Positions 19,130-27,651 of a stretch of 64,000 bases of DNA are shown here, in pieces. The notes beneath the pieces were generated by a model, which searched no databases, was not told the DNA's origin, and saw nothing but the letters and a program-made list of their open reading frames with translations. The position numbers were made by a program, and so were the translations under genes. The DNA is from Candidatus Pseudothioglobus singularis PS1 (lineage in GTDB: Bacteria > Pseudomonadota > Gammaproteobacteria > PS1 > Pseudothioglobaceae). How positions within the stretch are numbered: position 1 is the first letter of the stretch; every line of letters starts with the position of its first letter. The stretch is taken from the NCBI RefSeq assembly GCF_001281385.1, contig NZ_CP006911.1, positions 682,001 to 746,000 of the forward strand, given 5' to 3'.

Positions 19130-19435
19130 ATGAAGCTAATTTATACCCACGAAAATCGAATCATGGCGCTTAATATAAGAAATGTGCTTATCAATCATGG
19201 ATTTGATGTCGCCCTTAATAATGAATTTGCTTCAAGTGCATCGGGAGGGTTAGCTCCCTTTGATACCTGGCCTGAAGTTTGGTTATTGAAAGATGATGAT
19301 TTTCATAATGCTAAAAAAATCATTGAATCCATATCTTATAATTCTATACAAGCAGCCTGGGAGTGCAAGAAATGTCAGGAGGAGAATGATGAATCATTTG
19401 ATTACTGTTGGAAGTGCCATGAAGAAAATGAATAA
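19130..19435 (+). CDS. DUF2007-like protein with C-terminal zinc ribbon
   Basis: 101-residue protein. The first ~70 residues have the small alpha/beta pattern of DUF2007 ('putative signal transducing protein'): KLIYTHENRIMALNIRNVL ... EVWLLKDDDFHNAKKII. The last 25 residues hold two CxxC knuckles (CKKC and CWKC), preceded by a tryptophan, giving a likely RanBP2-type zinc finger. No function is known for the family. It lies 17 nt after mgtE and 24 nt before a LysE-family gene, so it is probably part of that short operon. Confidence 0.75.
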   Translation: MKLIYTHENRIMALNIRNVLINHGFDVALNNEFASSASGGLAPFDTWPEVWLLKDDDFHNAKKIIESISYNSIQAAWECKKCQEENDESFDYCWKCHEENE

Positions 19436-19459
19436 TTTAATTGAAAAGTATAAAAAGTA

Positions 19460-20080
19460 ATGGAATTAACAGTTTGGTTAGGTTTATTGGCTTCGGCACT
19501 TTTCATTAGTATTTCTCCAGGTCCTGGGGCTATATTTTCAATTAGCCAAGGTACACAAAACGGCTTTAAGAGAGCATTAATTGCTGTAGTTGGTTTACAG
19601 CTTGGTTTGATGAGCCAGATTGTTTTTTTGCTATTTGGCTTAGGAATTCTAATTGATCAGTTCCCTTCAGTTTTCATTGTGATAAAAATCATTGGTATGG
19701 CTTATTTGATCATTCTAGGACTTATGCAATGGCTTAAAAAAATAGAACAAATAGCAACTACAGAAAATCAATTAAAGGGCACATTTAGTCCTTTGAAAGC
19801 ACTTTTACAAGGTTTCTTTGTTAACCTAACGAATATAAAAGGAACAGTTTTTTTTCTTGCTTTAATCCCTTTATTTATTGATCTTACAGCACTTAAGTTA
19901 TCTACGTGTTTGATATTTATCTCAACGCTAATTATAATAGATTTGCTAGTAATGACTGGCTATGTAACCCTTGCTGAGCTATCTAAAACTTTACTATCAG
20001 ATCCAAAAAAAATATTATGGCAAAATAGACTCACTGGTGCCACATTAATTCTTGTTGGATTAGTGATGGGTACTTCCTGA
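19460..20080 (+). CDS. LysE/RhtB-family amino-acid exporter
   Basis: 206-residue inner-membrane protein of the LysE/RhtB superfamily, which exports amino acids such as homoserine, threonine or lysine. The family signature near the N-terminus is visible (FISISPGPGAIFSISQG), with about six hydrophobic segments and the internal GFFVNLTNIKGTVFFLALIP. Substrate cannot be told from sequence. It forms a set with the VOC protein and the second LysE-family gene, with gaps of 13-20 nt. Confidence 0.88.
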   Translation: MELTVWLGLLASALFISISPGPGAIFSISQGTQNGFKRALIAVVGLQLGLMSQIVFLLFGLGILIDQFPSVFIVIKIIGMAYLIILGLMQWLKKIEQIATTENQLKGTFSPLKALLQGFFVNLTNIKGTVFFLALIPLFIDLTALKLSTCLIFISTLIIIDLLVMTGYVTLAELSKTLLSDPKKILWQNRLTGATLILVGLVMGTS

Positions 20081-20093
20081 TTAATATATTGAT

Positions 20094-20504
20094 ATGAGCA
20101 TCTTTCATCTAGCATATACAGTAAGTGATCTTGATTCTGCAAGGCAGTTCTATGGGGAGCTTTTAGGATGTAAAGAGGGAAGAAGTTCAGACACTTGGGT
20201 TGACTTTAATTTCTTTGGGCACCAGCTTTCATTGCATGTTGGCGAGTCAATTTATAGAAGTAATACAAACTCAAAGGTGGATGATGTTTCTGTTCCAATG
20301 CCTCATTTTGGATGTGTATTGGATTGGAATAGTTTCCATGACTTGTCGACTAGGCTTCAATCCAAAGGGTTGACATTTATTATTAGTCCTTCAGTACGAT
20401 TTAAAGGCTTAGCTGGAGAACAAGTGACTATGTTTTTCGAAGATTTTTCTGGCAATGCACTTGAATTTAAAGCTTACAAAAATCCTTCTGAGGTATTTTC
20501 TTAA
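20094..20504 (+). CDS. VOC (glyoxalase/bleomycin-resistance fold) protein
   Basis: 136-residue single-domain VOC-superfamily protein. N-terminal FHLAYTVSDLDSARQFYGELLG is the classical opening beta-alpha unit with a potential metal histidine (H4). Then WVDFNFFGHQLSLHV (second His) and C-terminal FFEDFSGNALEFKAY with a glutamate at the usual metal position follow. It resembles dioxygenase-like VOC proteins of unknown substrate. It sits between two LysE-family exporters, possibly as an operon. Confidence 0.82.
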   Translation: MSIFHLAYTVSDLDSARQFYGELLGCKEGRSSDTWVDFNFFGHQLSLHVGESIYRSNTNSKVDDVSVPMPHFGCVLDWNSFHDLSTRLQSKGLTFIISPSVRFKGLAGEQVTMFFEDFSGNALEFKAYKNPSEVFS

Positions 20505-20523
20505 ATAATGATGAAAATGAATA

Positions 20524-21153
20524 ATGTTTGATATTTTGAGTCAAGAGGTAATTATTGCTTTTATCGCTGCTTCAATAGTACTAAGCTTTGTGCCCGGTCC
20601 AGATAATATCTTTGTAATGACTCAGTCAGCATTAAGGGGACGGAGGGTAGGTTTTTTTACAACTCTTGGGCTATGTACTGGGCTAATGGGGCATACTCTC
20701 TTGGTAGCTGTTGGAGTAAGCGTTATTTTCCAAACCAGTGCTATTGCGTTTAATGGGTTAAAAATATTGGGTGCATGCTACCTTTTTTATTTAGGTTGGC
20801 TGTCTCTTAAAAATGACGAGCTAGTCCTTGGTGAAAGCAAAGAAAAAAGTACCAATCAATCCTATTATATTACAGGCATAATCATGAATCTGACCAATCC
20901 AAAGGTTGCTCTTTTCTTTCTGGTTTTTTTGCCGCAATTTGTTAATGTTAGTGGGGGCAGTGTTACTATTCAAATCCTAACACTTGGTCTTTTATTTATT
21001 TTAAGTGCGCTATGTGTTTTCTCATCAATTGCATTTCTTGGAAGTTTTCTTGAGAGTTTTCTTAAAAAATCAAAATCAGTTGGAAACAATATAAATAAGC
21101 TAGCCGCATTCGTTTATTTTGCTTTAGCAATTAACTTATTTTTTGTATCTTAA
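20524..21153 (+). CDS. LysE/RhtB-family amino-acid exporter (second copy)
   Basis: 209-residue membrane protein of the same superfamily as the gene at 19460-20080 but clearly divergent from it. Seen: SFVPGPDNIFVMTQSALRGRR (signature region), GIIMNLTNPKVALFFLVFLPQF, and about six transmembrane helices. This is closer to the threonine/homoserine (RhtB/RhtC) type by its NPKVALFF motif. Substrate unknown. Confidence 0.88.
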   Translation: MFDILSQEVIIAFIAASIVLSFVPGPDNIFVMTQSALRGRRVGFFTTLGLCTGLMGHTLLVAVGVSVIFQTSAIAFNGLKILGACYLFYLGWLSLKNDELVLGESKEKSTNQSYYITGIIMNLTNPKVALFFLVFLPQFVNVSGGSVTIQILTLGLLFILSALCVFSSIAFLGSFLESFLKKSKSVGNNINKLAAFVYFALAINLFFVS

Positions 21154-21169
21154 TAATTATGAAATTAAT

Positions 21170-21589
21170 ATGAATATTGAATCCAAAATTTGCGACTATA
21201 AGGGCAATGAAAAAGATATCTGCAAAATAAGGTTTGAGGTCTTTGTTGATGAGCAGAATGTGCCAGAAGAGCTTGAAATTGATGGATTAGATGATGAAGC
21301 AAAGCATGTACTGGCTTATTCTGATGATGAGCCAATTGGAACTGGAAGGATATTAATTGATGGACACATTGGAAGGGTTGCTGTTCTAAAAAAGTATCGC
21401 GGACTTGGAATTGGTAAGTCCGTCATGCAAGAGCTTATTAAATGGGCTCAAAAAAACAATCTTGAAAAGCTTTGGTTATCATCTCAATGGCATGCGCATA
21501 GTTTTTATCTAGATCTTGGCTTTGTATGTGAGGGAGAGATATACGAAGAAGCAGGTATTGACCATATCAAAATGTTTAGAGTTCTCTAG
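21170..21589 (+). CDS. GNAT-family N-acetyltransferase
   Basis: 139-residue acetyltransferase. Seen: ICKIRFEVFVDEQNVPEELEID, which is typical of the ElaA/YjcF branch, and the acetyl-CoA pyrophosphate loop RVAVLKKYRGLGIGKSVMQ. The frame continues upstream to a TTG at 21143 overlapping the LysE gene; the ATG at 21170 is the more natural start. Substrate unknown. It ends 37 nt before the convergent transporter operon, with no clear terminator between. Confidence 0.85.
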   Translation: MNIESKICDYKGNEKDICKIRFEVFVDEQNVPEELEIDGLDDEAKHVLAYSDDEPIGTGRILIDGHIGRVAVLKKYRGLGIGKSVMQELIKWAQKNNLEKLWLSSQWHAHSFYLDLGFVCEGEIYEEAGIDHIKMFRVL

Positions 21590-21626
21590 AGGGGTTGAGA
21601 TCAGACTTGTTTGGTCAAAAATTGAC

Positions 21627-22289
21627 TTACGCCGTCTTTGCTTGCTTAAACTTCTTTTCTAGTTTCATTGCTAACATTGCTGATGGTATTGAAACAATCA
21701 AAAAGAACACTCCAACTAAGGTCATTGGTTCTAGATAGGTGTAATGACTATTACTATACTGATCGGCAGCTCTAAATAATTCAACTACTGTAATTGCTGC
21801 TAATAATGGTGTTTCCTTAAACATGGTAATGAGATAGTTTGCAAGAGGTGGAATCATTGGTGGTATGGCCTGAGGCAGGATAACATTTTTCCAGGTTTGA
21901 AGTGGGTTATAGTTAAGTGACTTTGCTGCCTCCCACTGGCCTTTAGGAACATTGTCAATACCAGCTCTAAAGACTTCTGAAGTATATGTACTAAAATGAA
22001 TGCCTAATACAATGACACCACATGTGAAGGCTTCTAAGAATATTCCAAAGTCTGGTAGAACATAAAATACGACATAAAGCTGAACTAAGATTGGCGTTCT
22101 TCTAACAAACTCAGTAATCCAGTAGATTGAAATACGTGTAAGCTTACTTTTTGACATTTTGACAATAGCTATCCCTAGTCCCAATACATAAGCAAGAAGT
22201 GAAGCAACAATAGTAGCTTGAATAGTTACTAATAAACCATCTGTTAGTTGCGGCAGAACAGCGAATGCATGATCCCAATTCCACTCCAT
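21627..22289 (-). CDS. ehuD: Polar amino-acid/ectoine-type ABC transporter permease (EhuD-like)
   Basis: 220-residue inner-membrane permease of the His/Glu/Gln/ectoine (PAAT) family. Seen: about five transmembrane helices, N-terminal WDHAFAVLPQLTDGLLVTIQ, the EAA loop GQWEAAKSLNYNPLQTWKNV and PQAIPPMIPPLANYLITMFKETPL. It starts 2 nt after the stop of the other permease and has AGGAG upstream. The gene symbol is inferred from the EhuB-like binding protein in the same operon; the true ligand could be another zwitterion or amino acid. Confidence 0.75.
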   Translation of the reverse strand: MEWNWDHAFAVLPQLTDGLLVTIQATIVASLLAYVLGLGIAIVKMSKSKLTRISIYWITEFVRRTPILVQLYVVFYVLPDFGIFLEAFTCGVIVLGIHFSTYTSEVFRAGIDNVPKGQWEAAKSLNYNPLQTWKNVILPQAIPPMIPPLANYLITMFKETPLLAAITVVELFRAADQYSNSHYTYLEPMTLVGVFFLIVSIPSAMLAMKLEKKFKQAKTA

Positions 22290-22291
22290 AA

Positions 22292-22960
22292 TTATTTGTC
22301 TCCTGCGGTCATAATATTTCTACCTTTAGAAAACTTTTTAGCAATCAGATCTACTATCTGAACCAAAACCGTAGCAATAATAAAATAAATAACAAGTATG
22401 AGTAAAAATGGCTCTAATGTTAATGCAGTCTGAACCCTGATTATTTGAGCCATAAATGTAAGATCTGAAATAGTAATCAGTGAGGCAACCGCTGTTAATT
22501 TTAAAAGCTCAATAAGTAAATTTCCAAATGTAGGAATCATGATTGGGATTGCTTGAGGAATAATAACGTATCGATATTTTTTTAAGCTTGAATAGTTTAA
22601 GGCTTTGCATGCTTCATGTTGCTCCTTACTAACTGCAAGAATTGCTCCTCGAACAACCTCTGAACCATATGCGCCGACGTTAAGGCCGCAGGCTACTACA
22701 CCAGCAGTCAAGGCATCAAAATATATGCCCCACATTGGTAATACGAAATATATAAAAAACATTTGAACGAGAGCAGAACTGCCTCGGAAAAATTCTAAAT
22801 AAATGATTGCAATTACTCTAACTGCAGCAAATGAAGAAATCCTTGCAAGTCCAACAATAAAAGAAACAATTAGAGCTAATATAGCTCCTAATACAGTTAA
22901 CTGGACTGTTGTAATCGTTCCTTTAATAAGAATTGGGTAGAACTCTAAGACTTCATTCAT
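22292..22960 (-). CDS. ehuC: Polar amino-acid/ectoine-type ABC transporter permease (EhuC-like)
   Basis: 222-residue PAAT-family permease partnering the one encoded just downstream. Seen: FRGSSALVQMFFIYFVLPMWG, the EAA loop with EQHEACKALNYSSLKKYRYV, and IMIPTFGNLLIELLKLTAVAS. The ATG directly follows an A/T-only tract that is the tail of a strong terminator, and there is no Shine-Dalgarno, so expression is probably much lower than that of the binding protein. Symbol by context only. Confidence 0.75.
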   Translation of the reverse strand: MNEVLEFYPILIKGTITTVQLTVLGAILALIVSFIVGLARISSFAAVRVIAIIYLEFFRGSSALVQMFFIYFVLPMWGIYFDALTAGVVACGLNVGAYGSEVVRGAILAVSKEQHEACKALNYSSLKKYRYVIIPQAIPIMIPTFGNLLIELLKLTAVASLITISDLTFMAQIIRVQTALTLEPFLLILVIYFIIATVLVQIVDLIAKKFSKGRNIMTAGDK

Positions 22961-22982
22961 AAAAAAAATTTTTAAAAAAAAC

Positions 22983-23007
22983 CTGCCCTGTAAAAATTAC
23001 AGGGCAG
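22983..23007 (-). terminator. Strong intrinsic terminator between binding protein and permeases
   Basis: Perfect 11-bp stem CTGCCCTGTAA/TTACAGGGCAG with a 3-nt loop. On the minus strand it is followed by GG and eight U. It lies 75 nt after the ehuB-like stop and 22 nt before the ehuC-like start, so most transcripts should end after the binding-protein gene, with read-through for the permeases. Confidence 0.88.
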
Positions 23008-23081
23008 ATTAGGTTGTAAAGTAAATTCTAATTAGACCTACCCCGAGTATCTTACAGGGAAGATTAAATTATAAAAACAAT

Positions 23082-23924
23082 TTACATTCCATCAGGACAT
23101 TGTGTCAAGTAGGATTTACTAGCAGTTGCTTCTGCAGAGAAACCATAAGGCTCAATTATAGCTGCAAATTCACCAGTAGCTTTCAACATAGCCAAAGCCA
23201 TATTGTATTCAGATCTAAACTCTAAATCATCCTTGTTAAATGCTGCACCAGCACAACCCATTGGAACACCAGTAACTGGCATTATTAATTCAAGGTTTGG
23301 ATCATTAGTCTTGTTAAGAAGATCTGCTGTACCTAAACCAGATAGAGCAAATACATCAACTCTACCTTGTTGAAGCATTTTTATACCACTTGGAGGTGCA
23401 TCAAAATAAATAATTTGATCAGCACTTACACCTCGCTCTAAAGCATATTTCTCTTCAGCACAACCAGCACAAGTAGTCATTTTTAATGCAGGATTAGCTG
23501 CAATGTCTTCATAAGTTAGTAGGTTGTTTGGATTACCAACTGGAACCGCAAACGCCTCTGCACCACAAAGATCAGGCTCAGAATAAATAATAGACTCACA
23601 TCTACCAGGCTTAATATAAAGACCAGAAGTTGCCATATCAACTCTTCTTGCTTGAAGCGCTGGAATCATAGCACCGTACATAATAACTTCAGCTTTAAGT
23701 TCTGGAACACCCAGGACTGCAAGCACAGCGCGTGCAACATCTGGTGCAGCTCCAGTCACATATCCATCAGATTTGATATCACTATAGGGAGGTTCATTGG
23801 CAACAGCAACTGTTGCATAACCTTGTTTCTTAAGTTTTTTTAATGTATCTGATTCTGCAGATGAAGTCTGCGTGAAACCTAATACAAGAAAAAAACAGGT
23901 AAATAACGTAATAATTTTTTTCAC
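23082..23924 (-). CDS. ehuB: Periplasmic ectoine-type substrate-binding protein (EhuB-like)
   Basis: 280-residue family-3 solute-binding protein. I choose the GTG at 23924 because AAGGAG lies 6 nt upstream; the frame is open further but would add 16 residues before the signal peptide. The signal peptide (KKIITLFTCFFLVLGFTQTSSAES) has a likely cut after SSA. Seen: VANEPPYSDIKSDGYVTGAAP, IPALQARRVDMATSGLYIKP, GRCESIIYSEPDLCGAEAFA and VGNPNNLLTYEDIAANP. This pattern closely follows EhuB of ectoine/hydroxyectoine uptake systems. The local CAGC pair (TTCAGCAEEKYALE) is unusual. No ectoine degradation genes are in the window, so the ligand is uncertain. Confidence 0.8.
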   Translation of the reverse strand: MKKIITLFTCFFLVLGFTQTSSAESDTLKKLKKQGYATVAVANEPPYSDIKSDGYVTGAAPDVARAVLAVLGVPELKAEVIMYGAMIPALQARRVDMATSGLYIKPGRCESIIYSEPDLCGAEAFAVPVGNPNNLLTYEDIAANPALKMTTCAGCAEEKYALERGVSADQIIYFDAPPSGIKMLQQGRVDVFALSGLGTADLLNKTNDPNLELIMPVTGVPMGCAGAAFNKDDLEFRSEYNMALAMLKATGEFAAIIEPYGFSAEATASKSYLTQCPDGM

Positions 23925-24006
23925 TACTTTCTCCTTTTTTATTAATTGGGAAATGAAGTTTAACATTAACACAAAGATTAGAATTATTTTAATAAGATAT
24001 TTTTTG

Positions 24007-24047
24007 CATAATTAACGCATAATTTAAGATTATTTAAATAAATTATG
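24007..24047. promoter_or_regulatory. Repeat cluster in the ehuB-lrp divergent region (candidate Lrp operator)
   Basis: The octamer GCATAATT occurs at 24006-24013 and 24017-24024, an 11-bp direct repeat, i.e. one helical turn. CATAATTTA at 24018-24026 is perfectly mirrored by TAAATTATG at 24039-24047 (9-bp arms, 12-nt spacer). Phased AT-rich repeats are what Lrp/AsnC octamers bind. The cluster ends 15 nt before the regulator ATG at 24063 and lies 80-120 nt before the ehuB start. Confidence 0.6.
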
Positions 24048-24062
24048 TGATAATTGATATAT

Positions 24063-24527
24063 ATGAAAATTTTAGACAGTTTTGATCGAAAAATTCTAAA
24101 AATTGTTCAGAGTAACAATAGAGTTACCTCTGAGAAATTAGCAAAAGATGTAGGGCTTTCATCCTCAGCATGCCAAAGAAGATTAAATTCAATGCGTAAG
24201 GATGGAGTCATCAAAAAAGATGTTTCAGTTCTTGATAGAAATAAACTAAATAGAAAAATAACTATAGTGGTTCAGATTCTGAGTGATTTTGAAAGCACTG
24301 AGCATGATAATAAGTTTAAAAAAGCAATGCAAAAAGCTCCAGAAGTTATGCAGTGTTATTATGTAACGGGTGATTATGACTACGTTTTGACTGCTACCTT
24401 TGAGGAAATGGGTGACTATGAGGAGTTTACAAAAAAGTATTTCTTGGAAGACCCCAATATAAAGCGATTTAACTCAATGGTTGTTATGAACCAAGTGAAA
24501 GAAAATTCGACTATTCCAATTAATTAA
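24063..24527 (+). CDS. Lrp/AsnC-family transcriptional regulator
   Basis: 154-residue regulator: N-terminal winged helix (LDSFDRKILKIVQSNNRVTS ... LAKDVGLSSSACQRRLNSMRKDGVI), then an RAM ligand-binding domain containing YYVTGDYDYVLTATFEEMGDYEEF. I use the ATG at 24063; an in-frame TTG 9 nt upstream is less likely. It is divergent from the ehuB-like gene and convergent with (8-nt overlap) the transporter ATPase gene. AsnC-type regulators accompany ectoine uptake and degradation clusters in other marine bacteria. It most likely controls the flanking transport genes. Confidence 0.88.
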   Translation: MKILDSFDRKILKIVQSNNRVTSEKLAKDVGLSSSACQRRLNSMRKDGVIKKDVSVLDRNKLNRKITIVVQILSDFESTEHDNKFKKAMQKAPEVMQCYYVTGDYDYVLTATFEEMGDYEEFTKKYFLEDPNIKRFNSMVVMNQVKENSTIPIN

Positions 24528-25296
24528 CGTTGTTAATAAACTTCTTTAAAAATTCTTTAGTTCGCCTCTCTTTAGGATCTGAAAACATATTTTCAGGAGC
24601 ACCAGACTCTACAATCTGACCACCATCAAAAAACAATACCCTGTCAGCAAACTCCCTAGCAAAATTCATTTCATGAGTTACAGTCAGCATTGTGGTGTCA
24701 GAATCGGATGCTAATTTGCGCAGAACGGTTAATACTTCATCAACAAGTTCCGGATCTAGGGCCGATGTAACTTCATCAAACAACATAATTTTTGGATCCA
24801 TAGCAAGCGCTCTTGCAATTGCTACTCGCTGTTGTTGTCCACCTGATAATTGGTGAGGATAATGATTAATCTTATCACCCAGGCCAACCAAATTAAAAAG
24901 TTCTTCTGCTTTTTCTTTTGCCTCAGCTTCAGATTTCTTTTTTATTAAAGTTTGTGGCTGCTTCACATTTTCTATTGCAGTTAAATGAGGAAACAGATTG
25001 AATTGTTGGAAGACCATACCAATATGATCTCGCATCTTATGTAAATGATTTTCAGAAGCAGGAATAATTTTTCCATCACTTTTTTCATGCCACAAATATT
25101 CGTCATTAACTGAAACAAAACCATCATCGATAGTTTCTAGCGTCATTAGAATTCTTAAAATTGTTGTTTTTCCTGAACCACTAGGCCCAATTAAGGCTAA
25201 TTTTTCTCCATCTTTAACTTCCATATTTAAATTGTTTAAAACTTGTAAATCACCAAAAGACTTTGAAACATTTTCAAACTTTATAATATTTTCCAT
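24520..25296 (-). CDS. ehuA: Amino-acid/ectoine-type ABC transporter ATPase (EhuA-like)
   Basis: 258-residue PAAT-family ATPase. Seen: Walker A GPSGSGKTTI, Q-loop MVFQQFNLFPH, signature [16 protein letters not shown] and Walker B IMLFDEVTSALDPE (note EVTS where most family members have EPTS). It is the only matching ATPase near the EhuBCD-like genes but is separated from them by the Lrp gene. It is encoded as the last gene of the ydcS-ydcT-ydcU-ydcV-patD-molybdoenzyme run. The 3' end overlaps the convergent regulator by 8 nt. No clear Shine-Dalgarno. Confidence 0.78.
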   Translation of the reverse strand: MENIIKFENVSKSFGDLQVLNNLNMEVKDGEKLALIGPSGSGKTTILRILMTLETIDDGFVSVNDEYLWHEKSDGKIIPASENHLHKMRDHIGMVFQQFNLFPHLTAIENVKQPQTLIKKKSEAEAKEKAEELFNLVGLGDKINHYPHQLSGGQQQRVAIARALAMDPKIMLFDEVTSALDPELVDEVLTVLRKLASDSDTTMLTVTHEMNFAREFADRVLFFDGGQIVESGAPENMFSDPKERRTKEFLKKFINNVN

Positions 25297-25330
25297 AGAA
25301 TGTATTTAATTAATATTTGAATTAAGTTAT

Positions 25331-27616
25331 TTAAAATTTTTCTGGACTTTTAAATATGTTGACGTCCATAATTTCTTCTTTGTTTGCTTTTTTTAATTCA
25401 ACCAAAGTTGTGTGACATGTAGGACCTTGACCTAAAGATGAAGTTCCTATGTCCTTAGTCAGTACATTGGGATTTCCATGTCTCTCAATGTTTAAATCAT
25501 AATCTGGATCAAACCATGCACCAGTTGATAAAACTACAACTCCAGGCATCACATTGTCAGAAATCTTTGCTCCAGCCAAAACTTTGCCACGAGCATTATA
25601 TAACAGAACAATATCACCATTTTCAATATCTCTGTTTAATGCATCATTAGAGTTAATCAAAACAGGCTCCCTTCCATTTATTTTGCTATTTTGGCTATCC
25701 AAGCCATTATCAAGCTGACTATGAAGCCTATGCTTTGGTTGACTTGAAATGAGGTGTAATGAGTAGTTTTTAATGTTACCTAGCCATTCATAGGGTTCAA
25801 ACCAGTGGGGATGAGATAAACAATCTTTTAACTGAAAACTTTCAATAGTCTTAGATGATATTTCGATCTTTCCTGATGGCGTCTTTAATGGAAATTTATT
25901 TGGATCTTTTCTAAAATCAGACAGCATAATATTTTCAATTTTTGGAGCAGGTAGCTCATAGAAACCTTTTTCCCAAAATTCTTCAAAACTCGGTAAAGTT
26001 AAATTTTTTTCTTTAATAGCCTCTGAACTTTTTTCCCATATATATTGTATCCAGTCCATTTCACTTTTATTTTCAGTAAATGAATCTAAAAAGCCAAGTT
26101 TTTTCGCTAGTCCAGAGAATATTTCAAAATCAGTTTTTGAATCTTTAAAGCTTTGCATGGCGCACTTATTGGCAACAATTGTTGGATCCCTTGGATTGAG
26201 CATTAAATCATTGCGCTCTAGGGCGGTATTAGCTGGAAAAATAATATCAGCATGGCGAGCTTGCGGGTTCCACCAAATTTCATTAACAATAATTGTATTA
26301 GGCTTTTGCCAAGCCTTGACAAGTCTATTAAGATCCTGATGATGATGAAAAGGATTTCCACCTGCCCAATAAATTAATTTTATGTCAGGATATTTTAATT
26401 TCTGACCATCATAATCAAACTCTTCTCCTGGGCTTTCTAGCATGTCAGTTATTCTTGCAACTGGAATAAAATCTTTTACCTTGTTTGTTCCTTGAGGTAA
26501 GCTTTTCCATGGCATCCTTTGAAATGAATCGCCTGTACTATTTACGCTTGAATATCCAAACCCAAAGCCACCACTTGCAGTTCCTATTTGCCCTAACATA
26601 GCTGCAAGAGTAATTCCCATCCACAATGGCTGTTCTCCTCTTGAAGCTCTTTGAAGGCTCCAAGATATAGAAATCATTGTTTTTTTTGTAATTATTAGGT
26701 CGGCTAATTCATAGATTGTTTTAACTGGAATACTAGTAATACTTGAAGCCCACTCAGGACTGCATTCTTGGCTATCTTTTTTACCTAATACGTAATCTGC
26801 AAAACTATCAAACCCTACAGTGTAATCCCTAATAAAGTCCTTATTGTAAGAGTCATTTTTGATCAAAATGAAAGCAAGAGATAACATTAAAGCGGTATCT
26901 GTATTGGGTCTAATTTGAACTTGCTTAGCATTTAAAAAATCAGGAGAGTCAGCTATCAGAGGGCTAATATTTACAAATTCAACCCCATTATCAAAGCACT
27001 TTTTTATACCTAACTCAGTGGTGTGTTTTCCAACTCCACCAGCTGAAACTTTAGAATTTTTTAAGGGCATTCCACCAAACATTAATACTAACTCACAGTC
27101 TGAAGATAAAGCATTCCAAGTAGTGTGATCCTCTAATGTTGAATAAAGATCCGCACCAATTATATGGGGTAGAAGAGTTTGGGCTGCGGCATAAGAGTAG
27201 CTTTGAAAAGAAGAACTAAAGCCTCCAAATAAATTAAAGAAGCGATTAACTTGACTTTTAGCGTGATGAAATCTGCCAGCACTTGCCCATCCATAAGAGC
27301 CAGCAAAAATAGCTGAATTGCTATACGTATTTTTTGTTTTTAAAAGTTCCTCAGATGCAAGTTCAAATGCTTTATCCCAGCTTATAGGGATAAAGTCATC
27401 TTTACCTCTTTTACCATCACTTTTGCCTTTATTTTCCAACCATCCTTTTCTTACAAACGGTTGAGTAATTCTTAGACTGTCATTAGCAGCATCAGCTAAG
27501 CCCAAGCCGAATTTAGTGGGGGAGGAGTCTAGATTCCAATTCGCTAACTTTATTTTTTTATTAGCATCTTCTGAAAATCTATAAGTTCCCCAGTGAGTAC
27601 TGACAAAGCTAGACAT
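25331..27616 (-). CDS. Molybdopterin S/N-oxide reductase-family enzyme (BisC/TorZ-like)
   Basis: 761-residue bis-MGD molybdoenzyme of the DMSO/TMAO/biotin-sulfoxide reductase group. Seen: no N-terminal Fe-S cysteine motif; FAGSYGWASAGRFHHAKSQ with Ser112 at the position that ligates Mo in DMSO reductase-type enzymes; WSLQRASRGEQPLWMGITLAAMLGQIG; and the C-terminal cofactor domain including LHLISSQPKHRLHSQLD and NGDIVLLYNARGKVLAGAKI. It has no twin-arginine or other signal peptide, so it should be cytoplasmic like BisC. Substrate unknown. It is unusual to find it between an aldehyde dehydrogenase gene and a transporter ATPase gene; it may act on an imported N- or S-oxide. Confidence 0.82.
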   Translation of the reverse strand: MSSFVSTHWGTYRFSEDANKKIKLANWNLDSSPTKFGLGLADAANDSLRITQPFVRKGWLENKGKSDGKRGKDDFIPISWDKAFELASEELLKTKNTYSNSAIFAGSYGWASAGRFHHAKSQVNRFFNLFGGFSSSFQSYSYAAAQTLLPHIIGADLYSTLEDHTTWNALSSDCELVLMFGGMPLKNSKVSAGGVGKHTTELGIKKCFDNGVEFVNISPLIADSPDFLNAKQVQIRPNTDTALMLSLAFILIKNDSYNKDFIRDYTVGFDSFADYVLGKKDSQECSPEWASSITSIPVKTIYELADLIITKKTMISISWSLQRASRGEQPLWMGITLAAMLGQIGTASGGFGFGYSSVNSTGDSFQRMPWKSLPQGTNKVKDFIPVARITDMLESPGEEFDYDGQKLKYPDIKLIYWAGGNPFHHHQDLNRLVKAWQKPNTIIVNEIWWNPQARHADIIFPANTALERNDLMLNPRDPTIVANKCAMQSFKDSKTDFEIFSGLAKKLGFLDSFTENKSEMDWIQYIWEKSSEAIKEKNLTLPSFEEFWEKGFYELPAPKIENIMLSDFRKDPNKFPLKTPSGKIEISSKTIESFQLKDCLSHPHWFEPYEWLGNIKNYSLHLISSQPKHRLHSQLDNGLDSQNSKINGREPVLINSNDALNRDIENGDIVLLYNARGKVLAGAKISDNVMPGVVVLSTGAWFDPDYDLNIERHGNPNVLTKDIGTSSLGQGPTCHTTLVELKKANKEEIMDVNIFKSPEKF

Positions 27617-27651
27617 TAATTTAACCTATTGCATATCCGAATATTTAATAC

